Shown: positions 43,825 to 53,309, counted from the first letter of the stretch. The stretch is 64,000 bases of DNA from Roseibium alexandrii DFL-11 (GCF_000158095.2 NZ_CM011002.1:2575203-2639202), one strand, 5' to 3'. A program made the numbers and translations. The notes: generated by a model not told the origin, from the sequence alone.

Positions 43825-45005
43825 GCGACATTACACCCGACAATCTGGAAAGTTTCGTGCCGTTCGCGACCACCACCAGCAAACAAAGGGCCAGAGCAGC
43901 ACAGGCATCCAGTTCTTTAAGTCGCCATGCGGATTTGAGGGAATGTGCAGCTGCGATCCGAAAAGGATCGAAATCGTTCCACCTCGCCTCCCTGATTTTG
44001 CCGGCAGAAACCCGAAAGGCCGCTTTGTCGTTGTATGCCTTTTGCCGGCACTCCGACGATCTGATCGATGATCCACGTGCCGATCGAACAGCCCTTGAAC
44101 AGCTGAAAGATCGTCTTGATCTTGTCTATCGCGGCATCCCCGCGCCCTATGCCTGTGACCGGGCGTTTGCAAGAACAGTTCAGGCTTATGGAATACCGAA
44201 ATGCGTTCCGGATGCATTGCTTGACGGGTTCGCCATGGACCTTGGTGAGCGGCACTACAAGACCATCGCGCAAGTCAAGGACTACGCCACCTGTGTTGCT
44301 GCAACAGTCGGGCTGATGATGTCGCTTGTGATGCGGGCGGGCGACAAGGACGCCCTTGCAAGGGCCGCCGATCTCGGGATTGCAATGCAATTGACGAATA
44401 TTGCCCGAGATGTCGGAGAAGACGCCCGGAACGGACGCCTATATCTCCCGGAAGACTGGATGCGCGACGCCGGCCTTGATCCGGAGGCTTTTCTCGCCTC
44501 TCCGAAGTTTTCGCCGGAGCTCCGCGAGGTCGTCCTGCGGCTATTGGCCGAAGCTGGCCATCACTATGAACTGGGCCATGCCGGGATAGCCGCACTGCCG
44601 GAAAACTGCCGCCATGCGATCCGGACCGCGGCTCTGGTTTATCAGGAAATCGGGACTGAAATTGCAGTCAACAACTATGACAGTGTCACGCGCCGCGCTC
44701 ATACCCGGAAGATCAAAAAGCTCAGTCTTTTGCTAAAGGCCCGGCTGCCCCAATTGGAACAGTCCAACGCAGCGCACTTGAATATGCGACGTCCTGCTGA
44801 TCCATCCGCCGCGCATCTGGTTTCTGCTTGTGCAAACTCATTTGAGACACATGCCAGACTGCAGAAAGCGGCGAACGCAAGTGTTGCAGATGACAGCAAC
44901 ATGGAGTGGGTCCTCGGTGTCATGATCAAGTTGCAAGCGGAAAGCCGTGCGCATCACAGATCCCAGAAGCTCGCCATGCAACGACGGTCTCAGGACAGTT
45001 TTTAG
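43821..45005 (+). CDS. crtB: Phytoene synthase
   Basis: A 394-aa enzyme that condenses two geranylgeranyl diphosphates to phytoene. The two Mg-diphosphate motifs are HSDDLIDDPRAD (about residue 77) and NIARDVGEDARNGRLYLPEDW (about 193). Other conserved segments are SFHLASLILPAETRKAALSLYAFCR and EIGTEIAVNNYDSVTRRAH. It is longer than average because of a 40-residue Ser/Arg-rich N-terminus and a C-terminal tail of about 50 residues. Its ATG overlaps the crtI stop. It ends 16 bp before the convergent crtC stop. Confidence 0.96.
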   Translation: MSDITPDNLESFVPFATTTSKQRARAAQASSSLSRHADLRECAAAIRKGSKSFHLASLILPAETRKAALSLYAFCRHSDDLIDDPRADRTALEQLKDRLDLVYRGIPAPYACDRAFARTVQAYGIPKCVPDALLDGFAMDLGERHYKTIAQVKDYATCVAATVGLMMSLVMRAGDKDALARAADLGIAMQLTNIARDVGEDARNGRLYLPEDWMRDAGLDPEAFLASPKFSPELREVVLRLLAEAGHHYELGHAGIAALPENCRHAIRTAALVYQEIGTEIAVNNYDSVTRRAHTRKIKKLSLLLKARLPQLEQSNAAHLNMRRPADPSAAHLVSACANSFETHARLQKAANASVADDSNMEWVLGVMIKLQAESRAHHRSQKLAMQRRSQDSF

Positions 45006-45021
45006 AAGAGCAACCGGCGCT

Positions 45022-45966
45022 TTAGCGGCGGGCGCGGCGGGGCATCCGAAATGGCAGCATCATTCTGACAACCGGATTGGCCAATCGATTGCAGTCGAGG
45101 GTCTCATGCACCATCGCAAGCTGATCGCCATGGACCATCGTCTCGACAAGGGAGCGCCGGTAAAAGGGTGCGTCCTCCAGCTTCATGGAAAGCCGGGGTG
45201 TGCCACCGGGATCGCACGCGATGCCGCCCTTCACCCCCCACGAACCAACCGGCAGCATTTGGCGGTCCGGCGGGGCAAAATGACGTTCTTCCGTCTCTTT
45301 GGAAAACACGACACCCAGGGTGCGGCGGGCTCCGCTTCTCAATACCGCATCATACAAGATTGTCGTAGCCTGATCGCCTGACGGCCCGCGGGCCCAGTCC
45401 CAGTGCTCGAAATCCTCTTCCAGGACACGGTCGCCGAAATTGAAATCGTGGTAGGCCTCTCCCTGCCAACCGCCTTTGGGCAAATGATTGCTTTCAACTC
45501 GCACACGCGCCCTCGGGAACACCGGCCACCAGATGTGATGTCCTTCAGGATCCAGATCGAAAACGCGGTCGTTCTGGATTTGCGGCTCAAGGCGTATCCG
45601 CCCGGACATACGCGATGGCATCAGCCGATGCCCTGGCCAAGGCAGGGCAGTTTCGTCGAACACGATCTCCAGACCACCGTCGACATACACAATCGAACTG
45701 CTGCCGATCTGCATGCTGTTTTGGGTCCGGACAAGATCGCTCTCCCCTCGCTCTGTCATGGACCAGCTGTTCCGGTCCCTGCCGTAAAGCGCAACATTCA
45801 GTGCCACATGATTTTGCGGTTTTCCGCGCCCGGACCAATGGTAGTACGGGGAAAAAACAGACCCGATAAATGCGATTACCGTGAGGGCGTAACGCCCGCA
45901 GTCGCTGGTCGCGTCGATATACCACCAGCAATAGCCACCGGGTGGGACCTGCCGGTCGAAGGGTGG
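45022..45966 (-). CDS. crtC: Carotenoid 1,2-hydratase (hydroxyneurosporene synthase)
   Basis: CrtC adds water to the terminal double bond of neurosporene or lycopene, opening the way to spheroidene or spirilloxanthin. The conserved protein begins with PPGGYCWWYIDA and IAFIGSVFSPYYHWSGRG and continues through WQGEAYHDFNFGDRVLEEDFEHWDWARG to LDCNRLANPVVRMMLPFRMPRR, a full-length family match of about 310 aa. The start is unresolved: near 45966 no ATG, GTG or TTG is in frame. Candidates are an ATG at 46254 or TTG at 46107, both deep within crtD, or a GTG at 45807 that would remove conserved sequence. The coordinates given mark the homologous part. Confidence 0.85.
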   Translation of the reverse strand, partial: PPFDRQVPPGGYCWWYIDATSDCGRYALTVIAFIGSVFSPYYHWSGRGKPQNHVALNVALYGRDRNSWSMTERGESDLVRTQNSMQIGSSSIVYVDGGLEIVFDETALPWPGHRLMPSRMSGRIRLEPQIQNDRVFDLDPEGHHIWWPVFPRARVRVESNHLPKGGWQGEAYHDFNFGDRVLEEDFEHWDWARGPSGDQATTILYDAVLRSGARRTLGVVFSKETEERHFAPPDRQMLPVGSWGVKGGIACDPGGTPRLSMKLEDAPFYRRSLVETMVHGDQLAMVHETLDCNRLANPVVRMMLPFRMPRRARR

Positions 45967-47471
45967 TCTGCGAGAAGGGTTTCCGCCGCGATCTTGCCCG
46001 ACAGAAGCGCCATCGGCACGCCCGGCCCCGGATGCACACTGCCTCCCGCCAGAAAGAGCCCCTTCAGAGAACTCCGCGCGCCCTGCCGTTGAAACGATGC
46101 CATCCAACCGTGGGATGGCTGACCGTAAAGCCCGCCCCCTGTTGCTGGAAACAGCTGCTCGAACGTGTCCGGCGCCGTGACCACTTGAGCCGTCTGGTCC
46201 CGCCGAAGCACCAATCCATTCGCCGCCATACGGCGGTCCATCGCTGTCAGACATTGGTTCAACTCTTGTTCGGTGTAGTCATGCCGGTCGCCATCTGGCG
46301 GCAGGTTCGTAAGACAATAGATCCGCTCAACCGTATCCGGGTTTGCGCCCCCGTTGCGTCGCCCGGCCGCAGTCCGGTCCTGTGCGCACACGTATACTGT
46401 TGGGTCCTTGGGCGCTTCACCGCGGTCAAACACGGCATCAAATTCAGCCCTGTAGTTTTCGGAAAAGAACACGGTGTGATGCGCCAAGGGCACGCCGTCG
46501 GGCTCTGCGAGACCGCATACGACAAGTGCAGATTGGGATCGCGCGGTCTTCGCCCCTGCCCGCTTTTTCGCGTTGCTATGGCCTAAGAGCTTGGGCAAGG
46601 CAGCGGCATCTCCATTAAAGACAACCTGTCCGGCCGGGACAAACTCACCGCTCTCCAGCTTAACACCTGAGACGGACCGGCCATCTGGACTGGAGACAAT
46701 TTCGGCGACCTTCGCGCCATACCGGATCTCGGCGCCAAGACCCACTGCAAGATCAGCAAACTTGCGAGCAACAGCGTGCATGCCGCCTTCCGGGATCCAG
46801 ACGCCTTCCTGTTCCACATGCGCGACGAGCATCAACGTCGCCGGCGCCAGATAGGGCGAAGAGCCGCAGTAGGTGGCGTAACGTCCGAACAGCTGCCGGA
46901 GCCGCTCATCGGAAAAATAGTCGCCAAGAACGGACCAGAGGGATGAAAATGGCTTCAGTGCAAAAAGCGCACCCGGTTTTGAAAGGCCTACCCGCCGGGA
47001 CAAGGTGATTGGATTGGGCCGGGTCGCATCGATGAAGGTATCTTTCAGGAGTTCAAACACGCGGCGGCTGTCCCGCGCAAAGGCTTGGTATCCATCTGCT
47101 TCGCGCTTTCCCGCAAAATCTCTGATGGCCCGGACGCTGTCCGCAACATTGGCATGAAGGTCGAGACATGCGCCGCCTTCCCAGTAATGCCGGGCAATCA
47201 CTCCCGCCGTTTCCATTAGGATTTCCCGGTCCAGCGTTGTCCCGCAAGCCTCAAGCAAGCTGTCAAAAGCCCATTTCATCGTCAGAACAGTCGGACCTGC
47301 ATCGAAGTTCCTCCCCCCCGCTGAAACGTGGCGCATTTTGCCGCCCGGCGCGGTGGCCGCTTCCAGAACGGTGACCTGACGGCCTGCAGCGGATAAGCGC
47401 AGCGCAGCAGCCAAACCGCCCATGCCGGCGCCAACAACGACCACTCTTTGCTCGGTTATGGCTGATGCCAT
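45876..47471 (-). CDS. crtD: Hydroxyneurosporene/rhodopin 3,4-desaturase
   Basis: A 531-aa FAD desaturase of the CrtI superfamily that introduces the 3,4 double bond after CrtC. The FAD site VVVVGAGMGGLAAALRLSAAGRQVTVLEA is at residues 10-38, with PGGKMRHVSAGGRNFDAGPTVLTM next and the C-terminal GLFLAGGSVHPGPGVPMALLSGKIAAETLL. AAGGAACACGA precedes the ATG. About 30 unusual residues follow the last conserved segment and overlap the crtC coding region, so the natural stop may have shifted. The start is 102 bp from the divergent crtE start, with PpsR sites between. Confidence 0.95.
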   Translation of the reverse strand: MASAITEQRVVVVGAGMGGLAAALRLSAAGRQVTVLEAATAPGGKMRHVSAGGRNFDAGPTVLTMKWAFDSLLEACGTTLDREILMETAGVIARHYWEGGACLDLHANVADSVRAIRDFAGKREADGYQAFARDSRRVFELLKDTFIDATRPNPITLSRRVGLSKPGALFALKPFSSLWSVLGDYFSDERLRQLFGRYATYCGSSPYLAPATLMLVAHVEQEGVWIPEGGMHAVARKFADLAVGLGAEIRYGAKVAEIVSSPDGRSVSGVKLESGEFVPAGQVVFNGDAAALPKLLGHSNAKKRAGAKTARSQSALVVCGLAEPDGVPLAHHTVFFSENYRAEFDAVFDRGEAPKDPTVYVCAQDRTAAGRRNGGANPDTVERIYCLTNLPPDGDRHDYTEQELNQCLTAMDRRMAANGLVLRRDQTAQVVTAPDTFEQLFPATGGGLYGQPSHGWMASFQRQGARSSLKGLFLAGGSVHPGPGVPMALLSGKIAAETLLADHPSTGRSHPVAIAGGISTRPATAGVTPSR

Positions 47472-47474
47472 TCG

Positions 47475-47492
47475 TGTTCCTTCAAGTTGACA
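47475..47492. promoter_or_regulatory. PpsR/CrtJ operator, crtD side
   Basis: TGTTCCTTCAAGTTGACA fits TGT-N12-ACA exactly and lies directly before the crtD start codon, so it overlaps the mRNA start or leader. Confidence 0.65.
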
Positions 47493-47505
47493 TTCGCACT
47501 CAATG

Positions 47506-47523
47506 TGTCACTCTTAGTTGACA
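47506..47523. promoter_or_regulatory. PpsR/CrtJ operator between crtD and crtE
   Basis: TGTCACTCTTAGTTGACA fits TGT-N12-ACA exactly. It is 13 bp from the crtD-proximal site; a weaker CGT-N12-ACA copy lies at 47530-47547. Together they can control both divergent transcripts. Confidence 0.8.
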
Positions 47524-47573
47524 CTATACCGTCAATTTTTGTGGACATCCACGTTAAATAGAGGAACGGCTCC

Positions 47574-48443
47574 ATGGACCTGTCGGACCGCATCGAAACT
47601 GGGATGCAAACTGCCATCCGCTACGCCACTGCGAATGGATGCCCGCAAAAGCTTGGAAAAGCCCTTAAGTATGCTGTCTTTCCGGGCGGTGCCCGCATAA
47701 GGCCCCGGCTCTGCCTTGCCGTCTCTCAGGCTTGCGGCGACAAGGACCCACGCGTTGCCAATGCCTGCGCAACCGCGATTGAACTTCTGCACTGTGCGTC
47801 GCTGGTCCACGACGATCTGCCCTGTTTCGACAACGCAGCGACCCGGCGAGGCAAACCCTCCGTGCATAAAGAATATGGTGAGGAAATTGCCCTTCTGGTC
47901 GGCGACGGACTGATCGTAACGGCCTTTGAAACTCTGGCCCGCGAGACCCTTCATGCGCCGGAACAGACGGCACGGCTTGTCGCCACAATTGCGAATGCAG
48001 TTGGCTCCCCTTACGGGATCGTTGCCGGTCAGGCATGGGAGAGCGAAGAGAAAATAAACATCACCGCCTATCACCGCGCGAAAACAGCCTCGCTGTTCAC
48101 CGGTGCCGTATCGGCCGGTGCATTGTCATCTTACGGCAACCCGCTCGACTGGTATGCGCTGGCAGATGCCCTTGGTGCGGCCTATCAGGTGGCTGACGAT
48201 CTTTATGACGCGATGGATGACACGGACAGCATGGGCAAACCCGCAGGCCAGGATGCCGAAAATGGCCGTCCAAACCTGGTGGCTGAGCTGGGCGTTCAAG
48301 GCGCTTTGAAAAAACTGCAGGAACTGGTCGAAACTGCAGCCGATAGTATTCCGGACTGCGAAGGTGCAGATCTGCTTAGCGCCATGATCCACAAAGAGGC
48401 CAAACGTCTCATGCCGGCCAAACTGGCCGCCAGTGCCGCCTGA
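47574..48443 (+). CDS. crtE: Geranylgeranyl diphosphate synthase
   Basis: A 289-aa trans-prenyltransferase that supplies GGPP for carotenoids and for the phytyl tail of bacteriochlorophyll. The first Asp-rich motif is LVHDDLPCFDNAATRRG (about residue 78), the second is GAAYQVADDLYDAMDD (about 205), and GGARIRPRLCLAVSQACG is the substrate-binding block. The ATG follows GAGGAACGGCTCC. It is the first gene of crtEF-bchCXYZ-puf, a likely superoperon, with the crtF start 2 bp after its stop codon. Confidence 0.95.
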   Translation: MDLSDRIETGMQTAIRYATANGCPQKLGKALKYAVFPGGARIRPRLCLAVSQACGDKDPRVANACATAIELLHCASLVHDDLPCFDNAATRRGKPSVHKEYGEEIALLVGDGLIVTAFETLARETLHAPEQTARLVATIANAVGSPYGIVAGQAWESEEKINITAYHRAKTASLFTGAVSAGALSSYGNPLDWYALADALGAAYQVADDLYDAMDDTDSMGKPAGQDAENGRPNLVAELGVQGALKKLQELVETAADSIPDCEGADLLSAMIHKEAKRLMPAKLAASAA

Positions 48444-48445
48444 CA

Positions 48446-49636
48446 ATGTCAGACTGGACAGAGACGGCGCCCGGTGCCCACGCGCCACAAGACGAAAGAC
48501 CTTCCCGTCGGTCGATGACCAGCTTGAACGCGCTTCGTGTGCGCTATCGCTTATGGCGCAACCGGTTGATCGGATCGGCAACATTCCGCAGCAAAATTGC
48601 ACGTTTTCCGGGGACGCGATGGATCGCGCAGAAGAAATCAAATGATCTATTCAAACTGATCAACGGTTTTGTCTTCAGCCAGGTTTTGAGTTCCTGTGTG
48701 TCGCTTGGCGTGTTTGAGCAGCTAAAGAACACGGTTGCAAGCACAGAAGCCGTTGCAAAAGGCTGCGGCCTTGAGCCAGGCCGGATGCAATTGCTCCTTG
48801 AGCAGGCAGAACGTCTGCAGCTCGTCAAGAAAGTTGAAAGAGACCGTTGGGTTATGGACGATGCTGGAGCGGTGATCGCAGCAGATCCCGGACTGCAGGC
48901 AATGATCCGGCATCACGCCCTGTTTTACCGGGACCTGGCGGACCCTACCGCTCTCCTCCAAGCGCCGGCTCCAGATACGGAACTCAAGAAATACTGGGCC
49001 TATGCGCACGCGCAGGACCCTGCTGATATCGGGACGGATATAACCCAGCCCTATTCCGAACTGATGCGCAGCAGCCAGAACATGCTCGCCGACTGCATTC
49101 TCGCAGCCCATGATTTCTCTCAATACTCGGCGGTCCAGGATGTTGGGGGCGGAGAAGGTGCATTCCTGGCCGCAATTGGCAAGGTCTGTCCCGACACCCG
49201 GTTGCACCTTTTCGATTTGCCGTCGGTTACGGACCTCGCGCAGAAGCACCTTGCGGAAAACCGTCTCACCAACAGGACAGAGGTTCACGGCGGCGACTTT
49301 TCAAGGGATTTAATCCCGGACAAGGCAGACTGCGTTACCCTGGTCCGGATCTTGTGCGACCACGATGATGCCCGCGTGGAACAAATTCTGGCGAATCTGC
49401 ATCGATCTTTGAAGCCCGGCACAAAAGTCATGATCGCGGAAGCGATGGCTGGAAACAGCGAAGGCGCGCAGCTCGCGGCTGTCTACTTCAGTCTCTACTT
49501 TCTCGCCATGGGGTCCGGCCGCTGCCGGAGTGACGCCGACATAAAGGACCTTCTTTTGGCGGCGGGTTTCAAAAGTGCACATACCAAAACGACACCCAAT
49601 CCCTTGTTGGCAACGCTCGTTTTTGCACAGCGCTAG
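48446..49636 (+). CDS. crtF: Carotenoid 1-O-methyltransferase
   Basis: A 396-aa SAM-dependent methyltransferase that methylates the 1-hydroxy group of demethylspheroidene, rhodovibrin and related carotenoids, the last step to spirilloxanthin. A winged-helix dimerisation region occupies about 60-160 (INGFVFSQVLSSCVSLGVFEQLKN). The SAM motif I is VQDVGGGEGAFLAAIG (about 230), followed by LHLFDLPSV and a C-terminal acidic-His helix region VRILCDHDDARVEQIL. Length is usual for CrtF. It starts 2 bp after crtE and ends 134 bp before bchC, which has its own PpsR-controlled promoter. Confidence 0.95.
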   Translation: MSDWTETAPGAHAPQDERPSRRSMTSLNALRVRYRLWRNRLIGSATFRSKIARFPGTRWIAQKKSNDLFKLINGFVFSQVLSSCVSLGVFEQLKNTVASTEAVAKGCGLEPGRMQLLLEQAERLQLVKKVERDRWVMDDAGAVIAADPGLQAMIRHHALFYRDLADPTALLQAPAPDTELKKYWAYAHAQDPADIGTDITQPYSELMRSSQNMLADCILAAHDFSQYSAVQDVGGGEGAFLAAIGKVCPDTRLHLFDLPSVTDLAQKHLAENRLTNRTEVHGGDFSRDLIPDKADCVTLVRILCDHDDARVEQILANLHRSLKPGTKVMIAEAMAGNSEGAQLAAVYFSLYFLAMGSGRCRSDADIKDLLLAAGFKSAHTKTTPNPLLATLVFAQR

Positions 49637-49690
49637 CCATGGCGCATGCTGTTTGCAGGTCATCCTAAGTACTATCCCGCTCAGCAAATG

Positions 49691-49708
49691 TGTAAATTTT
49701 AATTGACA
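49691..49708. promoter_or_regulatory. PpsR/CrtJ operator 1 of the bchC promoter
   Basis: TGTAAATTTTAATTGACA fits TGT-N12-ACA exactly. It is the distal half of a tandem pair before bchC. Confidence 0.9.
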
Positions 49709-49716
49709 CTTTGAAG

Positions 49717-49734
49717 CGTCAATTTACAATGACA
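49717..49734. promoter_or_regulatory. PpsR/CrtJ operator 2 of the bchC promoter
   Basis: CGTCAATTTACAATGACA matches with one change (CGT for TGT). It is 8 bp from operator 1, the spacing known for cooperative CrtJ binding at the Rhodobacter bchC promoter. Confidence 0.8.
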
Positions 49735-49770
49735 CTCACACGCCGCCAAACCCAAGTGAGGGAGGCACAC

Positions 49771-50712
49771 ATGGAAACCACGGCAATCGTCTTTGAAGAT
49801 CCTGGCAAGCTCCAGGTCAAACGACTTGGACTGACCGCACCAGGCGACTTTGACGTGGTTGTTGAAACGCTTGTGAGTGGTGTGTCCACCGGCACGGAAA
49901 AAATGCTGTTCGAAGGCACAATGCCGGCATTTCCGGGAATGAAATATCCATTGGTCCCGGGCTACGAATCTGTGGCCAGAGTCGTCGGCGCAGGGCCGTT
50001 ATCAGGTCGAGAGATCGGCGAAACGGTCTTTATACCTGGCGCTTCTTGCTTCGAAGGTGCTGCCGGCTTGTTCGGCGCGACCGCCAACAGGCTGGTTCTT
50101 CCGGGTGTGCGTACGATCCAGATTTCGGAAGACTTTTCAGAGGACGCTGTGTTGCTCGCCCTGGCTGCCACCGCGCACCACGCGCTGATTCGCGCTGAAA
50201 GTCCGGTAGACCTGATCATTGGCCATGGTGTTCTTGGCCGACTTATGGCCCGGCTCGCGTGTGCTCTTGGTCAGGAGCCTCCGATAGTGACGGAAACCTG
50301 CACGGCCCGAATGCACGGTGCAGATGACTATGACGTCCTCGACCCGAACGATGCACGAGCGTCAAAGTCTTTTGACACAATCATTGATGCCAGTGGCAAT
50401 CAGGATGCGCTCGATCCTGCGATAGGCCGCCTGACAAAGGGCGGCAAACTGGTGCTCGCTGGCTTCTATGGTGAGCGGGTCAGTTTTGCATTTCCTGCCG
50501 CCTTCATGCGGGAGATTTCTGTCCTGCTGTCTGCTGAATTCAAACCGGACGATCTTCAGGCTGTTGTTGACCTCGTGGTTTCCGGCCGTTTGTCGCTGGG
50601 CGGTCTGGTTACCCATCACGCAGCCCCGACTGACGCTGCGACCGCCTACCGAACGGCATTTGAAGATCCGACCTGCCTGAAAATGGTTATCGACTGGAGG
50701 AAAGCCGCATGA
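49771..50712 (+). CDS. bchC: Bacteriochlorophyllide a dehydrogenase
   Basis: A 313-aa zinc-less medium-chain dehydrogenase that oxidises the 3-hydroxyethyl group of the bacteriochlorophyllide precursor to acetyl. It opens with the family-specific SGVSTGTEKMLFEG and VPGYESVARVVGAG, has a Rossmann segment LIIGHGVLGRLMARLACALG, and ends typically. The ATG at 49771 follows GAGGGAGGCACAC; a more upstream ATG would lie inside the operator region. Overlaps bchX by four bases (ATGA). The tandem PpsR sites make this the main regulated promoter for bchCXYZ and perhaps the puf genes. Confidence 0.96.
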   Translation: METTAIVFEDPGKLQVKRLGLTAPGDFDVVVETLVSGVSTGTEKMLFEGTMPAFPGMKYPLVPGYESVARVVGAGPLSGREIGETVFIPGASCFEGAAGLFGATANRLVLPGVRTIQISEDFSEDAVLLALAATAHHALIRAESPVDLIIGHGVLGRLMARLACALGQEPPIVTETCTARMHGADDYDVLDPNDARASKSFDTIIDASGNQDALDPAIGRLTKGGKLVLAGFYGERVSFAFPAAFMREISVLLSAEFKPDDLQAVVDLVVSGRLSLGGLVTHHAAPTDAATAYRTAFEDPTCLKMVIDWRKAA

Positions 50713-51716
50713 CCCTGGAAAACCCAACAGGTCGGCATTACGATATGCAGGACTTCCTCAGAGGCGAGGCCGCGATTGAACCCGATGCACCGGCAACCGG
50801 TCCGGTGACCAAGGAAACACAGATCATCGCCATCTATGGCAAGGGCGGGATCGGCAAGAGCTTCACGCTCGCCAATCTCTCCTACATGCTGGCCCAGCTG
50901 GGCAAGAAAGTCCTTCTGATCGGCTGTGATCCGAAAAGCGACACGACTTCCCTATTGTTCGGCGGCCGAGCCTGCCCAACCATCATTCAAACCGCCTCCG
51001 CGGCGAAGGAAGCGGGCAGTGAAGTCACTGTTTCAGATGTCTGCTTCAAACGCGACGGTGTTTTCGCCATGGAGCTCGGCGGACCCGAAGTTGGCCGAGG
51101 TTGTGGCGGGCGCGGCATCATACACGGCTTTGAAACCCTTGAAAAACTGGGCTTCCACGACTGGGATTTTGACTACGTTCTGCTCGACTTCCTGGGTGAC
51201 GTCGTTTGCGGCGGCTTCGGTCTGCCGATTGCCCGGGACATGTGCCAGAAGGTTGTCGTTGTCGGCTCCAACGACCTGCAATCACTCTATGTTGCAAACA
51301 ACGTTTGTTCTGCCGTTCAGTACTTCCGCAAACTTGGCGGTAACGTCGGTGTCGCCGGCCTCGTTGTGAACAAGGACGACGGCACGGGTGAAGCACATGC
51401 CTTTGCTAAGTCTGTTGGCATTCCGGTCCTGGCCGCCATTCCCCAAGACGAAGACATCCGCCGGAAGAGCGCGAACTATCAGATCATCGGCAAACCCGGT
51501 GGTGTTTGGGCGCCGCTCTTTGAAGCCCTGTCGATCAATCTTGCAGAAGCACCGCCGGTACTCCCCGAACCTTTGGATCAGGATGGGCTGCTCGGCCTGT
51601 TCGATGCCAGCGAAACCGGTGCGGACTTTGTCCTGACACCTGCAACAGCGGAAGACATGTGCGCAGCTGGCGCTCTCGATAAACCATCACTGGAAGTGAT
51701 CTACGACACCGTTTGA
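50709..51716 (+). CDS. bchX: Chlorophyllide reductase iron protein subunit X
   Basis: A 335-aa nitrogenase-reductase-like Fe protein that feeds electrons to BchYZ in the reduction of the chlorophyllide B ring, giving the bacteriochlorin. Its P-loop is IYGKGGIGKSFTLANLSYMLA (about residue 37), switch and cluster Cys residues occur in VGRGCGGRGIIHGFETL and GDVVCGGFGLPI. The N-terminal extension before the P-loop (about 35 aa) is usual for BchX and absent in BchL. It overlaps bchC and precedes bchY by 15 bp. Confidence 0.97.
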   Translation: MTLENPTGRHYDMQDFLRGEAAIEPDAPATGPVTKETQIIAIYGKGGIGKSFTLANLSYMLAQLGKKVLLIGCDPKSDTTSLLFGGRACPTIIQTASAAKEAGSEVTVSDVCFKRDGVFAMELGGPEVGRGCGGRGIIHGFETLEKLGFHDWDFDYVLLDFLGDVVCGGFGLPIARDMCQKVVVVGSNDLQSLYVANNVCSAVQYFRKLGGNVGVAGLVVNKDDGTGEAHAFAKSVGIPVLAAIPQDEDIRRKSANYQIIGKPGGVWAPLFEALSINLAEAPPVLPEPLDQDGLLGLFDASETGADFVLTPATAEDMCAAGALDKPSLEVIYDTV

Positions 51717-51731
51717 GGATCGACACCCGCC

Positions 51732-53309
51732 ATGGATACCTATACCAAATCTCATGATCCCGAACCAGTTGGAGGCCCAGCAGTTTCCGACCGGCCGGTG
51801 ATGGGTTTGGCGGATGACCAACCTGCCGCCGGCGGTGGTTGCCATGGTGGACAAGAACTTTCGAAGGCGGCAGCCAGAAGTGCTGGAAATGATGCGGTGA
51901 TGGACCGGCTGGAAGCCGACTATCCGAAAGGGCCGCATGATCAGCCGCAGTCCATGTGTCCGGCCTTTGGTTCACTGCGCGTCGGCCTGCGCATGCGCCG
52001 CACAGCGACCATTCTGTCCGGGTCCGCTTGTTGCGTATATGGGCTGACATTCACATCCCATTTTTATGGCGCAAAACGCTCTGTCGGCTATGTGCCGTTC
52101 GACTCCGAAACGCTGGTCACCGGCAAGCTTTTTGAAGATATCGTCGAAGCGGTTCATGCGATGGCGGATCCGGCGAAGTACGATGCCATCGTGGTCACAA
52201 ACCTCTGTGTCCCAACCGCCTCAGGTGTCCCGCTTCAAATGCTGCCGAAGGAAATCAACGGTGTCCGCATCGTCGGCATCGATGTTCCAGGGTTTGGCGT
52301 GCCAACCCATGCAGAAGCCAAGGACGTTCTTTCAGGTGCAATGCTCGCCTATGCGCGGCAGGAGGCATCAGTTGGCCCCGTACTAGCGCCGCGCGACGGC
52401 ATCAAGGACAAACCGACCGTCACCCTGGTTGGAGAAATGTTCCCGGCCGATCCGGTTGTCATCGGCAACATGCTGGAGCCAATGGGTTTGGCCGCCGGCC
52501 CGACTGTGCCAGTCCGCGAGTGGCGCGAACTTTACGCAGCCCTCGACTGCGCCGCAGTTGCAGCCATTCATCCTTTCTACACATCCGCTTTCCGGGAGTT
52601 TCAAGCTGCCGGCCGCACTATAGTTGGCTCTGCACCTGTTGGACTTGAAGGCACCGATGACTGGCTCACAGCCATCGGAGAGAGCTGCGGTGTTGCCGCT
52701 GCCAAGACCGATATCAGCCGGAACGCCATGCGCGGCGCCATCACTGCCATGTTGAGCGAGAACCGGATCGACGGCCGGATCACGCTGTCCGGATACGAAG
52801 GCTCAGAACTTCTGGTCGGCCGGTTACTGGTCGAACTGGGGGCTGACCTTCGGTATGTCGGAACGGCCTGCCCGAAAACGCCCTACAGCGCAGCTGATGC
52901 AGAATGGCTTGAAGCACAAGGTGTCACAGTCCAGTTCCGCGCGTCGCTTGAGCAAGATCTCGCCGCGTTTGAAGAATTTGATCCAGACCTTGCGATCGGT
53001 ACGACCCCTGTCGTCCAGAAAGCCAAAGAACGGGCAACGCCCGCGCTTTACTTCACCAATCTGATTTCCGCACGCCCGCTGATGGGCCCCGCCGGAACGG
53101 CTTCGCTCCCAAGCGTGATTTCAACGGCCATCGCCAACAAGGACCGCTTTGTGAAAATGCAGGATTTCTTTGAAGGCGTTGGTCAGGGGGATACCGCCGG
53201 GATCTGGCAGGACACTCCAAAGGACCATAGCGGTTACCGCGCGAAATACGCCAAATCTGTCGCGAAATCCCGCAATGCGGTCGACAACGGGGAGAGCGTT
53301 GGATGCTGA
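51732..53309 (+). CDS. bchY: Chlorophyllide reductase subunit Y
   Basis: A 525-aa catalytic subunit of the BchXYZ complex, homologous to NifD/BchN. Residues 1-60 are a poorly conserved extension. The conserved part starts with [43 protein letters not shown], whose Cys residues bind the [4Fe-4S] cluster shared with BchZ, and continues with [12 protein letters not shown] and [18 protein letters not shown]. Its stop overlaps the bchZ start by 7 bp. GAGGA lies before the ATG, partly within the bchX stop. Confidence 0.96.
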   Translation: MDTYTKSHDPEPVGGPAVSDRPVMGLADDQPAAGGGCHGGQELSKAAARSAGNDAVMDRLEADYPKGPHDQPQSMCPAFGSLRVGLRMRRTATILSGSACCVYGLTFTSHFYGAKRSVGYVPFDSETLVTGKLFEDIVEAVHAMADPAKYDAIVVTNLCVPTASGVPLQMLPKEINGVRIVGIDVPGFGVPTHAEAKDVLSGAMLAYARQEASVGPVLAPRDGIKDKPTVTLVGEMFPADPVVIGNMLEPMGLAAGPTVPVREWRELYAALDCAAVAAIHPFYTSAFREFQAAGRTIVGSAPVGLEGTDDWLTAIGESCGVAAAKTDISRNAMRGAITAMLSENRIDGRITLSGYEGSELLVGRLLVELGADLRYVGTACPKTPYSAADAEWLEAQGVTVQFRASLEQDLAAFEEFDPDLAIGTTPVVQKAKERATPALYFTNLISARPLMGPAGTASLPSVISTAIANKDRFVKMQDFFEGVGQGDTAGIWQDTPKDHSGYRAKYAKSVAKSRNAVDNGESVGC

